The notes below the pieces were generated by a model. That model was not told where the DNA came from and searched no databases. It was given only the letters and a program-made list of their open reading frames with translations. DNA of 64,000 bases, taken from the NCBI RefSeq assembly GCF_000768555.3, contig NZ_KN293991.1, positions 434,001 through 498,000 on the forward strand, written 5' to 3'. The position numbers and the translations under genes were made by a program. This document shows positions 53,323 through 63,422 of the stretch, one piece after another. This DNA comes from Roseovarius mucosus DSM 17069. Its GTDB lineage: Bacteria > Pseudomonadota > Alphaproteobacteria > Rhodobacterales > Rhodobacteraceae. Positions within the stretch are counted from its first letter, which is position 1. Each line of letters begins with the position of its first letter.

Positions 53323-54756
53323 ATGGAAATGCCCATCCCCCGGCCAGAGATTATGGCGCGCAAGGCCGAATTGGTGGAGCGTCTGTGCGAAGTTCTACCA
53401 AAAGATGCAGTGATTTCCGATCCGGCCGAAACGCGCGCCTATGAATGCGATGCGCTGACCGCCTATAAATGCGCGCCCTTGGTGGCAATCCTGCCGGGGT
53501 CTACCAAAGAGGTCTCGGAGGCGCTGCGCATTTGTCATGAGATGGGCGTGCCGGTGGTGCCGCGTGGCTCGGGGACGTCGCTTGCCGGCGGCGCCTTGCC
53601 CACGGCGGATTGTGTCATTCTCGGCGTGGCGCGGCTCAATGCGGTATTGGAAACCGATTACGACAACCGCTTCATTCGGGTCCAGACCGGGCGCACCAAT
53701 CTGAGCGTGACCGGCGCGGTCGAGGAATACGGGTTTTTCTATGCGCCTGATCCCTCCAGCCAGCTTGCCTGTGCCATTGCGGGCAATATCGCGATGAATT
53801 CGGGCGGGGCGCATTGTCTGAAATACGGGGTTACGACCAACAACCTGATGGGCGTGACCATGGTGCTGATGGACGGCACCGTGCTGGAATTGGGCGGCGC
53901 ACATCTTGACGCGGAGGGGCTCGATCTCTTGGGGATCGTCTGTGGGTCCGAGGGGCAATTGGGCGTCGTGACCGAGGCCACGCTGCGTATCCTGCGCAAG
54001 CCCGAGGGGGCGCGTCCCGTGCTGATCGGGTTCGATTCGAACGAGGTGGCGGGTGCTTGCGTGAGCGACATCATCAAGGCGGGTGTGCTGCCGGTGGCGA
54101 TTGAATTCATGGACCGTCCCTGCATCGAGGCGACCGAGGATTTCGCCAAGGCAGGCTATCCAATGTGCGAGGCGCTGCTGATCGTCGAGGTGGAGGGATC
54201 GGATGCCGAGATTGACGAGCAGTTGGGCCTGATCGAGGGCATTGCGCGGCGGCACAATCCGGTGGAGTTTCGCCAGAGCCGTTCGCCCGAAGAAAGCGCC
54301 GCGATCTGGCTGGGCCGTAAATCGGCCTTTGGTGCGATGGGGCAGATCAACGATTACATGTGTCTGGATGGCACCATCCCGGTCAGCCAATTGCCGCATG
54401 TTCTCAAGCGGATTGGCGAGCTGTCCAAGCAGTTTGGCCTGGATGTCGCCAATGTGTTTCACGCCGGCGATGGCAATATGCATCCGCTGATCCTCTTTGA
54501 TGCCAACAAGCCCGGCGATCTCGAGCTGTGCGAAGATTTGGGTTCGGAAATCCTCAAGCTCTGCGTCGAGGTGGGGGGATGCCTCACCGGCGAACACGGG
54601 GTGGGGATCGAAAAGCGCGATCTGATGACCCATCAATATGCCCCCGAGGATCTGGAGGCGCAGATGGCCATCAAGGATGTGTTCGATCCCAAATGGCTAC
54701 TCAACCCGGCCAAGGTCTTTCCGCTGGCGTCCTCTGACGCGCGGCGCGTGGCCTGA
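53323..54756 (+). CDS. glcD: Glycolate oxidase FAD subunit GlcD
   Basis: Flavoprotein of 477 residues that oxidises glycolate to glyoxylate. The FAD-binding PCMH domain carries VPVVPRGSGTSLAGGALP, and the C-terminal oxidase domain ends HGVGIEKRDLM and NPAKVFP. ATG at 53323 is preferred, with GGAGG 7 bases upstream, over the longer frame to 53215. It is followed by glcE and glcF on the same strand. Confidence 0.94.
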   Translation: MEMPIPRPEIMARKAELVERLCEVLPKDAVISDPAETRAYECDALTAYKCAPLVAILPGSTKEVSEALRICHEMGVPVVPRGSGTSLAGGALPTADCVILGVARLNAVLETDYDNRFIRVQTGRTNLSVTGAVEEYGFFYAPDPSSQLACAIAGNIAMNSGGAHCLKYGVTTNNLMGVTMVLMDGTVLELGGAHLDAEGLDLLGIVCGSEGQLGVVTEATLRILRKPEGARPVLIGFDSNEVAGACVSDIIKAGVLPVAIEFMDRPCIEATEDFAKAGYPMCEALLIVEVEGSDAEIDEQLGLIEGIARRHNPVEFRQSRSPEESAAIWLGRKSAFGAMGQINDYMCLDGTIPVSQLPHVLKRIGELSKQFGLDVANVFHAGDGNMHPLILFDANKPGDLELCEDLGSEILKLCVEVGGCLTGEHGVGIEKRDLMTHQYAPEDLEAQMAIKDVFDPKWLLNPAKVFPLASSDARRVA

Positions 54757-54765
54757 GCGACCCGA

Positions 54766-54784
54766 CCGGGGGCCATGCTCCCGG
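54766..54784 (+). other. Hairpin between glcD and glcE
   Basis: CCGGG and CCCGG can pair around a short loop (CCGGGGGCCATGCTCCCGG). It is followed by GAGTATTTTGACCAAGAAGAAG-like sequence and no T run, so it more likely modulates transcript stability than ends the operon. Confidence 0.35.
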
Positions 54785-54816
54785 AGCAATGAGTATTTTG
54801 ACCAAGAAGAAGCAGC

Positions 54817-55962
54817 ATGACACCCAACACCGAGGCAGAGCTTGCCGAGATCATCCGGGGGGCCGAAGCCCCCTTGCGCATCGAAGGGGGCGGCACGCGC
54901 CCGCTGGGCGCGCCATCGAATGGCGCGCGGCTGTGCACCGCCGCACTGCGTGGGATCACGCTCTATGAGCCGGGCGCGCTGACGCTGGTGGCGCAGGCCG
55001 GCACGCCGCTTGCCGAGATCGAGACTGCGCTGGCGGCAGAGGGACAGCGCCTGGCCTTTGAGCCGATGGATCACCGGGGATTGCTGGGCACAACCGGCAC
55101 GCCCACGATTGGCGGTGTCGTTGCCGCCAATGTCAGCGGGCCGCGCCGGATTCAGGCCGGGGCCTGCCGCGATTTCCTGCTGGGTGTGCGTTTTGTCGAT
55201 GGGCGCGGGCAGATCGTCAAGAATGGCGGACGGGTCATGAAGAACGTCACCGGCTATGATCTGGTCAAGCTGATGGCAGGCAGTTACGGCACGCTGGGAG
55301 TGCTGACCGAAGTGGCGCTCAAGGTGCTGCCGCGCCCGCGCAGCATGGGGATGCTGCGGATCGAAGGGCTGAGCGATGCGTCGGCCGTGACGGCGCTCTG
55401 TCGCGCACTGGCCTCGCCCTACGAGGTGACGGGGGCGGCCCATCTGCAAGCGGGGCCGACAGGGGCACCGGTTACGATGGTCCGGCTGGAAGGCTTCGAG
55501 AATTCGGTGGCCTACCGCGCCGAGGCGCTGATGCGGCTCTTGGCTGAATTTGGCACTTGGACCTTCGAGGCGGATACGGACAAGACCGATGCCGCATGGG
55601 CGCATATCCGCGACGTTGGCCCGTTTCAGGAGCGGGCGGGCGACGTCTGGCGCCTGTCGGTCAAGCCCACCGACGCGCCGGGGGTGGTGGCGGATCTGCC
55701 CGGAGCAGAGGCGTTCTATGATTGGGGCGGCGGGCTGATCTGGGTTCTGGCGGCCCAAGGATCGGGCCTGAATGCCGCAAGAATCCGCAGTGCCGTTGCC
55801 GCACGCGGCGGCCATGCCACGTTGATCCGTGGCGACCGCAGCCAAGGCGTGTTTCATCCGCTCTCTGCGCCGGTGGCGGCATTGCAGGCGGGATTGCGCC
55901 AGAAATTCGACCCAAGACAAATTTTGAACCCCGGCCTGATGGCCACGGGTGCAGCCGTTTGA
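54817..55962 (+). CDS. glcE: Glycolate oxidase subunit GlcE
   Basis: FAD-binding subunit of 381 residues: RIEGGGTRPLG, GTTGTPTIGGVVAANVSG and GRVMKNVTGYDLVKLM match GlcE. It works with GlcD in the glycolate oxidase complex. No strong ribosome site precedes the ATG. It starts 60 bases after glcD and ends 21 bases before glcF. Confidence 0.93.
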   Translation: MTPNTEAELAEIIRGAEAPLRIEGGGTRPLGAPSNGARLCTAALRGITLYEPGALTLVAQAGTPLAEIETALAAEGQRLAFEPMDHRGLLGTTGTPTIGGVVAANVSGPRRIQAGACRDFLLGVRFVDGRGQIVKNGGRVMKNVTGYDLVKLMAGSYGTLGVLTEVALKVLPRPRSMGMLRIEGLSDASAVTALCRALASPYEVTGAAHLQAGPTGAPVTMVRLEGFENSVAYRAEALMRLLAEFGTWTFEADTDKTDAAWAHIRDVGPFQERAGDVWRLSVKPTDAPGVVADLPGAEAFYDWGGGLIWVLAAQGSGLNAARIRSAVAARGGHATLIRGDRSQGVFHPLSAPVAALQAGLRQKFDPRQILNPGLMATGAAV

Positions 55963-55983
55963 ATGGCGGGAAAGTAGAAACAG

Positions 55984-57308
<1,325 letters not shown>

Positions 57309-57373
57309 TCCGGTCATAATCTGGCCCAAAACGCTTGCTATCCGGCAGGTGGATTGAGCAGGAAAAAGACCAC

Positions 57374-58177
57374 ATGCGGCGCATCATCACCTTTCTCTTA
57401 TCCGCCTGTGTCGCAGGCGCGGCCATGGCGCAGGACAGTGGCCTGCATCGTCTGGATGTCGGCGACGAGGCCCGTGATTGGGAGGCTGTGGGGCGCCTCG
57501 AACTGGCCGGGCGCGGGTTCTGCACGGGCGCGTTGGTGGCGCCCGATCTGGTGCTGACGGCGGCGCATTGCCTCTTTGACAAGGAAACCGGCGCGCGGAT
57601 TGATCCGGCGCGGATCGAATTCATGGCCGGGTGGCGCAATGGCCGCGCGGCGGCCTACCGCTCGGTTCGACGCGCGGTGACTCATCCCGATTATGCGCCG
57701 GCGACGGATGTCACCGCAGAGCGCGTGCGCAATGACGTGGCGCTGCTGGAATTGCACCATCCGATCAAAAACACGCGCGTCACCCCGTTCGAGACCGACG
57801 AGCGCCCGCGCAAGGGGCAAAAGATCGGCGTTGTCAGCTATGCCCGCGACCGATCCGAAGCGCCATCGCTGCAAAACATCTGTGAGGTTCTGGCGCGTCA
57901 GGACGGCGTTCTGATCATGTCCTGCGATGTGGATTTCGGATCGAGCGGTGCGCCGATCTTCAGCTTTGAAGGCGGGGTGCCGCGCATCGTGTCGGTGGTG
58001 TCGGCCATGGCCGAGGTCGAGGGGCGCAAGGTGTCGCTGGGCACTCAGTTGACCGATCCGCTCCGGGTTCTGCAGGCGGCGCTCGATGGCGGCGCAGGCG
58101 TGTTTCAGGACGCAGCGCCCAAGATGTTCACCTCTGGCATCCGCCGCGATACCGGCGCAAAGTTTGCCAAGCCATGA
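57374..58177 (+). CDS. Secreted trypsin-like serine protease A
   Basis: Protein of 267 residues with a Sec signal peptide (ACVAGAAMAQDS) and a chymotrypsin fold. The triad is His in TAAHC, Asp in RNDVALLEL and Ser in FGSSGAPIFSF. Two cysteines near the first and third residues may form disulfides. ATG at 57374 has AGGA about 12 bases before it. It is followed by a paralogue with a four-base overlap. Confidence 0.88.
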   Translation: MRRIITFLLSACVAGAAMAQDSGLHRLDVGDEARDWEAVGRLELAGRGFCTGALVAPDLVLTAAHCLFDKETGARIDPARIEFMAGWRNGRAAAYRSVRRAVTHPDYAPATDVTAERVRNDVALLELHHPIKNTRVTPFETDERPRKGQKIGVVSYARDRSEAPSLQNICEVLARQDGVLIMSCDVDFGSSGAPIFSFEGGVPRIVSVVSAMAEVEGRKVSLGTQLTDPLRVLQAALDGGAGVFQDAAPKMFTSGIRRDTGAKFAKP

Positions 58178-58992
58178 GCGGCGCGCGCGTCACGATGGCT
58201 GCCATCGCGGCGCTGCTGTTCGCCACGTCAGGTGCCACGGCGCAAACCAGCGGCCTGATCCGCTTGACCGATCGTGACGATCTGTTCGGATGGGAGGCGG
58301 TGGGGCGGGTCGACCTTGGGCGCGATGGCTATTGCACGGGCGTTCTGATTGCCCCCGATCAGGTTCTGACGGCGGCGCATTGTGTTTATGATCGCGCAGG
58401 GCAAGGGATCGCGCCCGACATCATCCGGTTTCGCGCCGGGCTGCGCGATGGGGTGGTGATCGCCGAGGCGGGCGTGGCGCGCTATGCGGTCGCCCCTGGC
58501 TATGATCCGGCGGCGGGGATGCAGGCCGCGAATGTGCGGCGCGATGTTGCGCTCCTGCAGCTTTCCACCCCCATTCCGGCGGCGCTCGCGGCTCCCTTCC
58601 ACCTGGCTGCGGCCCCCGCCGCCCATCAGCGCGTGAGCGTCGTGTCCTACGGCCGGGATCGTGACAAGGCGCCGTCATGGCAGCGTGATTGCGGTCTCTT
58701 GTGGCGGTCCAAAGGGGTCATGGGCTTTGATTGCTCGGTGATCAACGGCTCGTCCGGCGCGCCGGTCTTTGCGCGGGACGGCGGACGTGCGCGCATCCTC
58801 TCGCTGGTCAGCGGCGGCAAGTGGGACGGCGGCGACAGCCGCGCCTATGGCATGGACCTGCCCGAGGTCGTGGCGCGCCTGAAACAGGATCTGCGCGCCG
58901 CGTCCGCTCCGGGCATCGCGGCCAATCCCGGCTTTCGGCGGGTAACAGTGGGCGGCGGTGGCGCATCAGGCGCGAAATTCGCGCGACCCTGA
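58174..58992 (+). CDS. Secreted trypsin-like serine protease B
   Basis: Paralogue of protease A, 272 residues, with a signal peptide ending in ATAQTSG. Triad motifs are TAAHC, RRDVALLQL and INGSSGAPVFAR. The N-terminal half of the mature protein (SGLIRLTDRDDLFGWEAVGR) parallels that of protease A (SGLHRLDVGDEARDWEAVGR). ATGA overlap with protease A shows co-translation. Confidence 0.88.
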   Translation: MSGARVTMAAIAALLFATSGATAQTSGLIRLTDRDDLFGWEAVGRVDLGRDGYCTGVLIAPDQVLTAAHCVYDRAGQGIAPDIIRFRAGLRDGVVIAEAGVARYAVAPGYDPAAGMQAANVRRDVALLQLSTPIPAALAAPFHLAAAPAAHQRVSVVSYGRDRDKAPSWQRDCGLLWRSKGVMGFDCSVINGSSGAPVFARDGGRARILSLVSGGKWDGGDSRAYGMDLPEVVARLKQDLRAASAPGIAANPGFRRVTVGGGGASGAKFARP

Positions 58993-59008
58993 GGGCGCGC
59001 GCGGGGGT

Positions 59009-59037
59009 CTTGACAGCCGCCAGAGCACTTCCCAAAT
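59009..59037 (+). promoter_or_regulatory. Candidate heat-shock (RpoH) promoter of hsp20
   Basis: CTTGACA (59009-59015) and CCCAAAT (59031-59037) with a 15-base spacer fit the RpoH pattern CTTG-N-CCCCAT-like boxes. It lies about 95 bases before the hsp20 start. The -10 match is partial. Confidence 0.45.
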
Positions 59038-59131
59038 CAAGAGCGTTCCGGTGCCGCGTGACGGGCCGGACAGATCGCCTGTCCCCAGAGGGGAAGGCAC
59101 TAATCCGGTATCGCTCAATGGAGGATGACCC

Positions 59132-59599
59132 ATGCGTAATTTTGATCTTGCCCCGCTCTATCGTGCCACGGTCGGTTTCGACCAGATCGCCGACCTCTTG
59201 GATCGCGTCATGTCCACAGACGTGACCCAGCCGACCTATCCGCCCTACAACATCGAAAAGACCGCTGACGATGCCTACCGCATTTCGGTGGCCGTTGCGG
59301 GATTCTCTGCCGATGATCTGGGTGTGGAGGTCAAGGATGGCTCTCTTGTCGTTTCTGCCCGCAAAAGCGAAGAAGAGGAGGGACGCACATATCTGCATCG
59401 CGGCATCGCGACCCGTGCCTTTGAACGCCGCTTCCAATTGGCCGATCATGTCCGCGTGATCGGGGCGACCCATGCCGACGGGATGCTGCATATCGACCTG
59501 CGCCGCGAGGTGCCCGAGGCGCTCAAGCCGCGCCGAATCGCGATTGCCAACGGCGACATCGTGGCCAAGGATGTCGTGGACGCCGACAAGGTGAACTGA
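59132..59599 (+). CDS. Small heat-shock protein Hsp20/IbpA type
   Basis: Protein of 155 residues, cytoplasmic holdase. The N-terminus is RNFDLAPLYRATVGFDQI, as in IbpA-like proteins, and the alpha-crystallin domain runs from about residue 36 (YNIEKTADDAYRISVAVAGF) to 130. The C-terminal I-x-I-like anchor is RRIAIANG. GGAGG precedes the ATG. A heat-shock-like promoter and a ~95-base leader precede it, a common set-up for RNA thermometers, but no clear thermometer stem was found. Confidence 0.93.
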   Translation: MRNFDLAPLYRATVGFDQIADLLDRVMSTDVTQPTYPPYNIEKTADDAYRISVAVAGFSADDLGVEVKDGSLVVSARKSEEEEGRTYLHRGIATRAFERRFQLADHVRVIGATHADGMLHIDLRREVPEALKPRRIAIANGDIVAKDVVDADKVN

Positions 59600-59633
59600 C
59601 CCGCGCCGTGAATTAAGCCACAATCCAAGTCTG

Positions 59634-59663
59634 CGCCCGGTCAGCCCTTCTGGCCGGGCGTTT
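59634..59663. terminator. Bidirectional terminator between hsp20 and META gene
   Basis: CGCCCGGTCAG pairs with CTGGCCGGGCG over 11 bp (one G-T pair) with a five-base loop, followed by TTT. The two flanking genes converge here. Confidence 0.75.
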
Positions 59664-59668
59664 GCCGT

Positions 59669-60910
59669 TCAGGGGCGCCGTGCCTCGATCAGCACGCCAT
59701 CCGCTGCCCCGCCAATCAGACGCAGCGCGCCATCCTCGGCGATGTCGAACCGCGTCACCTGTTCCAGCGCGTCGAGCATACGGCGCTCTTGTTCCATAAG
59801 GGGGTCGGGGCAGGCCATCATCGTGCTGCCCATGGCCCCGAATTGCAGCCCTTCGCCCGTGATCGTATAGCCGCCCACCAGACGGTTGCAGCCGGTGCTG
59901 CCCGCCACACGCCCCGGCGTGATGAAATTTAGGGTCAGGCGCTCTGGCTCGATCAAAGAGGGGGCCCCTAAGGCAGTCACCTGCCACGCGGGGCCGGTCA
60001 ACAGGTCCTCGGGCGCGCCGCCACACCCCCGGAACTCTCGCGCGCCCAGTGTCAACACCGCCGCATCGGGATGCGGCATGCCGGTGGCATCGTCGCGGCA
60101 GATGCCTTCGCGGATGGTCAGTTGCGCCTTGATCTCAGGCATGTCGAATACGTAAGCGCCGGGTAGGACCTGCACCTCGGGGCGGGGCAGGCTATGGGTG
60201 ATCTCGCCGTAATCGGCGCTGATCTCGGCGGTCTCGGCGGTCAGGGCAACGAACCAGCCCGGCTCATTGCCGCCTGCGCGATAGGTCTGTTGCGCGGGCG
60301 GGGGTGCCTGTTGACACTCGGGCAGATCCCGACCCTCGAGACGGACCATGGCCCGATCACCCTTGTTCCAGAATTCGGTGTTCTGTTCCTTGATCCCTTG
60401 GAACCGGGCACCAGAGGCTGAGATGACCTGCTTCATGGCAATGTCGCGCCCCTCGGCGCGCAGCACGGTTTCATCGCCCAGCATGCCAAAAGAGACCGTG
60501 GTATCGCCGCAGATGAAATCGACCGCAAAGGCGAGCGCTGTTACCGGCTCGAGGATGAGCGTGCCCAGATCGACCGGCTCTGTTCCCGCCTCAAAGGGCA
60601 TATCCCGCAAGAGCCAGCGCGGTTGATTGTTGACCCGGATCACCGCGCTGAGTTGCCCGGAAAGATTGGCGGGCACCGTCATCCCGAAGGGCAGCGGCAC
60701 CTGCTTGCCATCAGCATCCAGCGTCACCTCGCCCAGCATCGCGCCAAACCGCCCCTCAGCCACCACCACGGCGCGGGCATCTGGGGGGAGGGCGATCCGT
60801 TGCAGATAGCCGACCGCGCCGGACACCTGGCGCGTTTCGTCGCCCTGTGCCTGCACCGCGGCAGCAGGCAAGACAGCCATCAGGCCGGCCAAGAGGAAAG
60901 AGCGGGGCAT
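59669..60910 (-). CDS. Secreted multi-domain META/MliC-like protein
   Basis: Protein of 413 residues with a signal peptide (MAVLPAAAVQAQGD). An N-terminal beta domain, YbaY-like (about 25-125, QRIALPPDARAVVVAEG), is followed by an MliC-like lysozyme-inhibitor-type region (about 130-200, with VDFICGD and FWNKGDRAMVRL), a COG3650-type region and a C-terminal META/HslJ-like domain (about 305-413, with STGCNRLVGGYTI). It probably sits in the periplasm and deals with envelope stress. It is convergent with hsp20. Confidence 0.8.
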   Translation of the reverse strand: MPRSFLLAGLMAVLPAAAVQAQGDETRQVSGAVGYLQRIALPPDARAVVVAEGRFGAMLGEVTLDADGKQVPLPFGMTVPANLSGQLSAVIRVNNQPRWLLRDMPFEAGTEPVDLGTLILEPVTALAFAVDFICGDTTVSFGMLGDETVLRAEGRDIAMKQVISASGARFQGIKEQNTEFWNKGDRAMVRLEGRDLPECQQAPPPAQQTYRAGGNEPGWFVALTAETAEISADYGEITHSLPRPEVQVLPGAYVFDMPEIKAQLTIREGICRDDATGMPHPDAAVLTLGAREFRGCGGAPEDLLTGPAWQVTALGAPSLIEPERLTLNFITPGRVAGSTGCNRLVGGYTITGEGLQFGAMGSTMMACPDPLMEQERRMLDALEQVTRFDIAEDGALRLIGGAADGVLIEARRP

Positions 60911-60983
60911 CGCCGGCCTCCTTTGCTTCTAGACTTGCTCACATCCTAGCGAGGGACCCGTCCTTGGTCGAGTACCGCTTTGG

Positions 60984-62456
60984 TCAGACGCTCATGCAAA
61001 TGTATTTCATCTCAAGGAAATCCTCGATGCCGTGATGGCTGCCTTCGCGGCCAAGCCCGGACTGCTTGACGCCACCAAAAGGGGCCACCTCGGTCGAGAT
61101 GATCCCGGTGTTGACGCCCACGATGCCATATTCCAGCGCCTCGGCCACCTTGTAGACGCGGCTGAGATCCTTGGCGTAGAAATACGAGGCCAGACCAAAG
61201 ATCGTGTCATTGGCCATGGCGATCACGTCATCCTCGCTTTCGAACTTGAAGAGCGGCGCGAGCGGCCCGAATGTCTCATCGGTGGCAAAGGCCATGTCCT
61301 GCGTGCAGCCGGTGACGATGGTGGGGGGCAGGAAATATCCTGCTCCCTGTACCGGTTCGCCACCACCCAGAATGACCGAGGCACCTTTGGCCTTGGCGTC
61401 AGCGACATGCTCTTGCACCTTGGTGATGGCGTCCGCGTTGATGAGCGGCCCAAGCGCCACGCCCTCGTCCATCCCGTCGCCCATCTTGAGCTTTTCGACC
61501 GCTGCCTTGAGCTTGGCGGCAAAGGCATTATAAACGCCCGCCTGTACATAGATGCGGTTGGCGCAGACGCAGGTCTGACCGTTATTACGGAATTTGCAGA
61601 GGATCGCGCCCTCGACCGCCGCATCGAGATCGGCATCGTCGAACACGATGAACGGCGCGTTGCCGCCCAATTCCATCGAGCATTTCATCACCTGATCGGC
61701 AGCCTGCCGCAAGAGGATGCGCCCCACTTCGGTCGAGCCGGTAAAGGTGATCTTGCGCACCACCGGGTTCTCGCAGAATTCCTTGCCGATCTCCGAGGCG
61801 CGCGACGAGGTGACGATGTTGAATACCCCCGCCGGAATCCCCGCGCGCTCGGCCAAGAGGCCCATCGCGGTGGCCGAGAGCGGCGTTTCCGCAGCCGGGC
61901 GCCCGACAAAGGCACAGCCCGCCGCCAGCGCCGGGGCGGCCTTGCGCGTGATCATGGCGTTGGGAAAATTCCACGGCGTGATCGAGGCCACCACACCGAT
62001 GGGCTGCTTGATGACGGTGATGCGCTTGTCGCGCTGATGGCCGGGGATGGTCTCGCCATAGATGCGCTTGGCCTCTTCGCCAAAGAACTCGATGAACGAG
62101 GCGCCATAGCCCACCTCGCCCTTGGCTTCGGCCAGCGGCTTGCCCTGTTCGGCGGTCAGGATGACGCCCAGATCGTGCTGGTTCTCCATCATCAGGTCAA
62201 AGAAGCGGCGCAGCACGGCGGCGCGTTCCTTGCCGGTCCATTTCGCCCATTCCTTTTGCGCGGCCTCCGCGGCGGCAATCGCACGCGCCACCTGAGCGCG
62301 GCTGAGATCGGCCACATGCGCGATCACATCGCCGCGCGCGGGGTTCGTGACCTCGAAGGTGCCATTATCGCCATCCACCCACTCGCCATTGATATAGGCC
62401 CGCTCGCACAGCAGGCTGGGGTCCTTGAGCATGGATTTCAGGTCGGTCTTGGTCAT
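60984..62456 (-). CDS. gabD: Succinate-semialdehyde dehydrogenase
   Basis: Aldehyde dehydrogenase of 490 residues that oxidises succinate semialdehyde to succinate, normally with NADP+. The catalytic cysteine is in NNGQTCVCANR (about residue 290) and the glutamate in MELGGNAPF (about 256). One oddity: the cofactor-binding segment reads GCAFVGRPAAETP where nearly all relatives have a lysine (KPA...TP), so the ribose-contact lysine is replaced by arginine. The neighbour context does not contain gabT. Confidence 0.9.
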   Translation of the reverse strand: MTKTDLKSMLKDPSLLCERAYINGEWVDGDNGTFEVTNPARGDVIAHVADLSRAQVARAIAAAEAAQKEWAKWTGKERAAVLRRFFDLMMENQHDLGVILTAEQGKPLAEAKGEVGYGASFIEFFGEEAKRIYGETIPGHQRDKRITVIKQPIGVVASITPWNFPNAMITRKAAPALAAGCAFVGRPAAETPLSATAMGLLAERAGIPAGVFNIVTSSRASEIGKEFCENPVVRKITFTGSTEVGRILLRQAADQVMKCSMELGGNAPFIVFDDADLDAAVEGAILCKFRNNGQTCVCANRIYVQAGVYNAFAAKLKAAVEKLKMGDGMDEGVALGPLINADAITKVQEHVADAKAKGASVILGGGEPVQGAGYFLPPTIVTGCTQDMAFATDETFGPLAPLFKFESEDDVIAMANDTIFGLASYFYAKDLSRVYKVAEALEYGIVGVNTGIISTEVAPFGGVKQSGLGREGSHHGIEDFLEMKYICMSV

Positions 62457-62545
62457 TGCGTTTCCCTCTTGGCATGGCTTTTATCTCGCCATGACAGACC
62501 AGCTTGGGCTAGGAATGTCTAGGGCCAGATAGAGAGGAATACGCC

Positions 62546-63334
62546 GTGGAACTGGACGATGCTTATGCCAATGTGCCGTATATTCCGGGCGGCGCGCAAT
62601 ATCCGGCGCGCTGGACCGTAGCGGCCGAGGCGTTTCGCGCCAGGCTGAGCGCCGAGCGGCGGGCAGAGCTTGGCCTGCCCTACGGCGATGGCGCGCGGCA
62701 GGCGTTTGACCTCTTTCACCCCACCGGTGCGGCGCGGGGGCTCTGTGTCTTTGTCCATGGCGGCTATTGGCTCCGGTTTGACCGGACGCTCTGGTCGCAT
62801 CTCGCGGCGGGACCGCTCGCGCGCAGCTGGGCGGTGGCCATGCCCTCCTATGACCTCTGCCCCGAGGTGCGCATTGCCGACATCACCCGACAGATTGCCC
62901 GCGCAATCTGCGTTATGGCGGCGCGCACCGACGGGCCATTGGCGCTGGTTGGGCATTCGGCGGGCGGGCATCTGGTGGCGCGCATGGCGGTGCCCGGTGT
63001 TCTGCCCGGCGATGTCGCGGCGCGCCTCAGCCATGTCATGCCCATCTCGCCGGTCTCGGACCTGCGCCCACTGCTGCAAACCTCGATGAACGAACAGTTC
63101 CAGCTCGACCGCGCGGCGGCAGAGGCCGAAAGCCCTGCGCTCATGCGCCCCTTGCCGGTTCCTGTCACGGTCTGGGTCGGCGCCGAGGAGCGGCCCGTGT
63201 TCCTCGATCAGGCGCGATGGCTGGCCGCAGCCTGGAACGCCGGCCACGAGATTGCCAAGGGCCGACACCATTTCGATGTGATCGAGGCTCTGACCGATCA
63301 GAACAGCCGCATGGTGGCGCAACTCCTTGGGTGA
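62546..63334 (+). CDS. Alpha/beta hydrolase, possibly arylformamidase-like
   Basis: Protein of 262 residues with an oxyanion motif FVHGGYW near residue 73 and the nucleophile elbow GHSAGGH near residue 135. The C-terminal histidine is in GRHHFDVI. This is the pattern of kynurenine formamidase-like and carboxylesterase-like hydrolases, but no tryptophan-degradation gene is adjacent. It starts with GTG at 62546, with AGAGGA about 8 bases upstream. Confidence 0.82.
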   Translation: MELDDAYANVPYIPGGAQYPARWTVAAEAFRARLSAERRAELGLPYGDGARQAFDLFHPTGAARGLCVFVHGGYWLRFDRTLWSHLAAGPLARSWAVAMPSYDLCPEVRIADITRQIARAICVMAARTDGPLALVGHSAGGHLVARMAVPGVLPGDVAARLSHVMPISPVSDLRPLLQTSMNEQFQLDRAAAEAESPALMRPLPVPVTVWVGAEERPVFLDQARWLAAAWNAGHEIAKGRHHFDVIEALTDQNSRMVAQLLG

Positions 63335-63422
63335 CGAGAAATCGTGATGCGCCCCATCACAAAGCCTGAATTGACGCCCCTCGCCATTCGCCTAGAGTGC
63401 CCGTGAACCGCGCGAGGATAGA

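Noticed and set aside
59041-59131. RNA thermometer (ROSE-like) in the hsp20 leader
   Set aside because: The leader length fits, but I could not find a stem that covers the GGAGG convincingly; needs folding.
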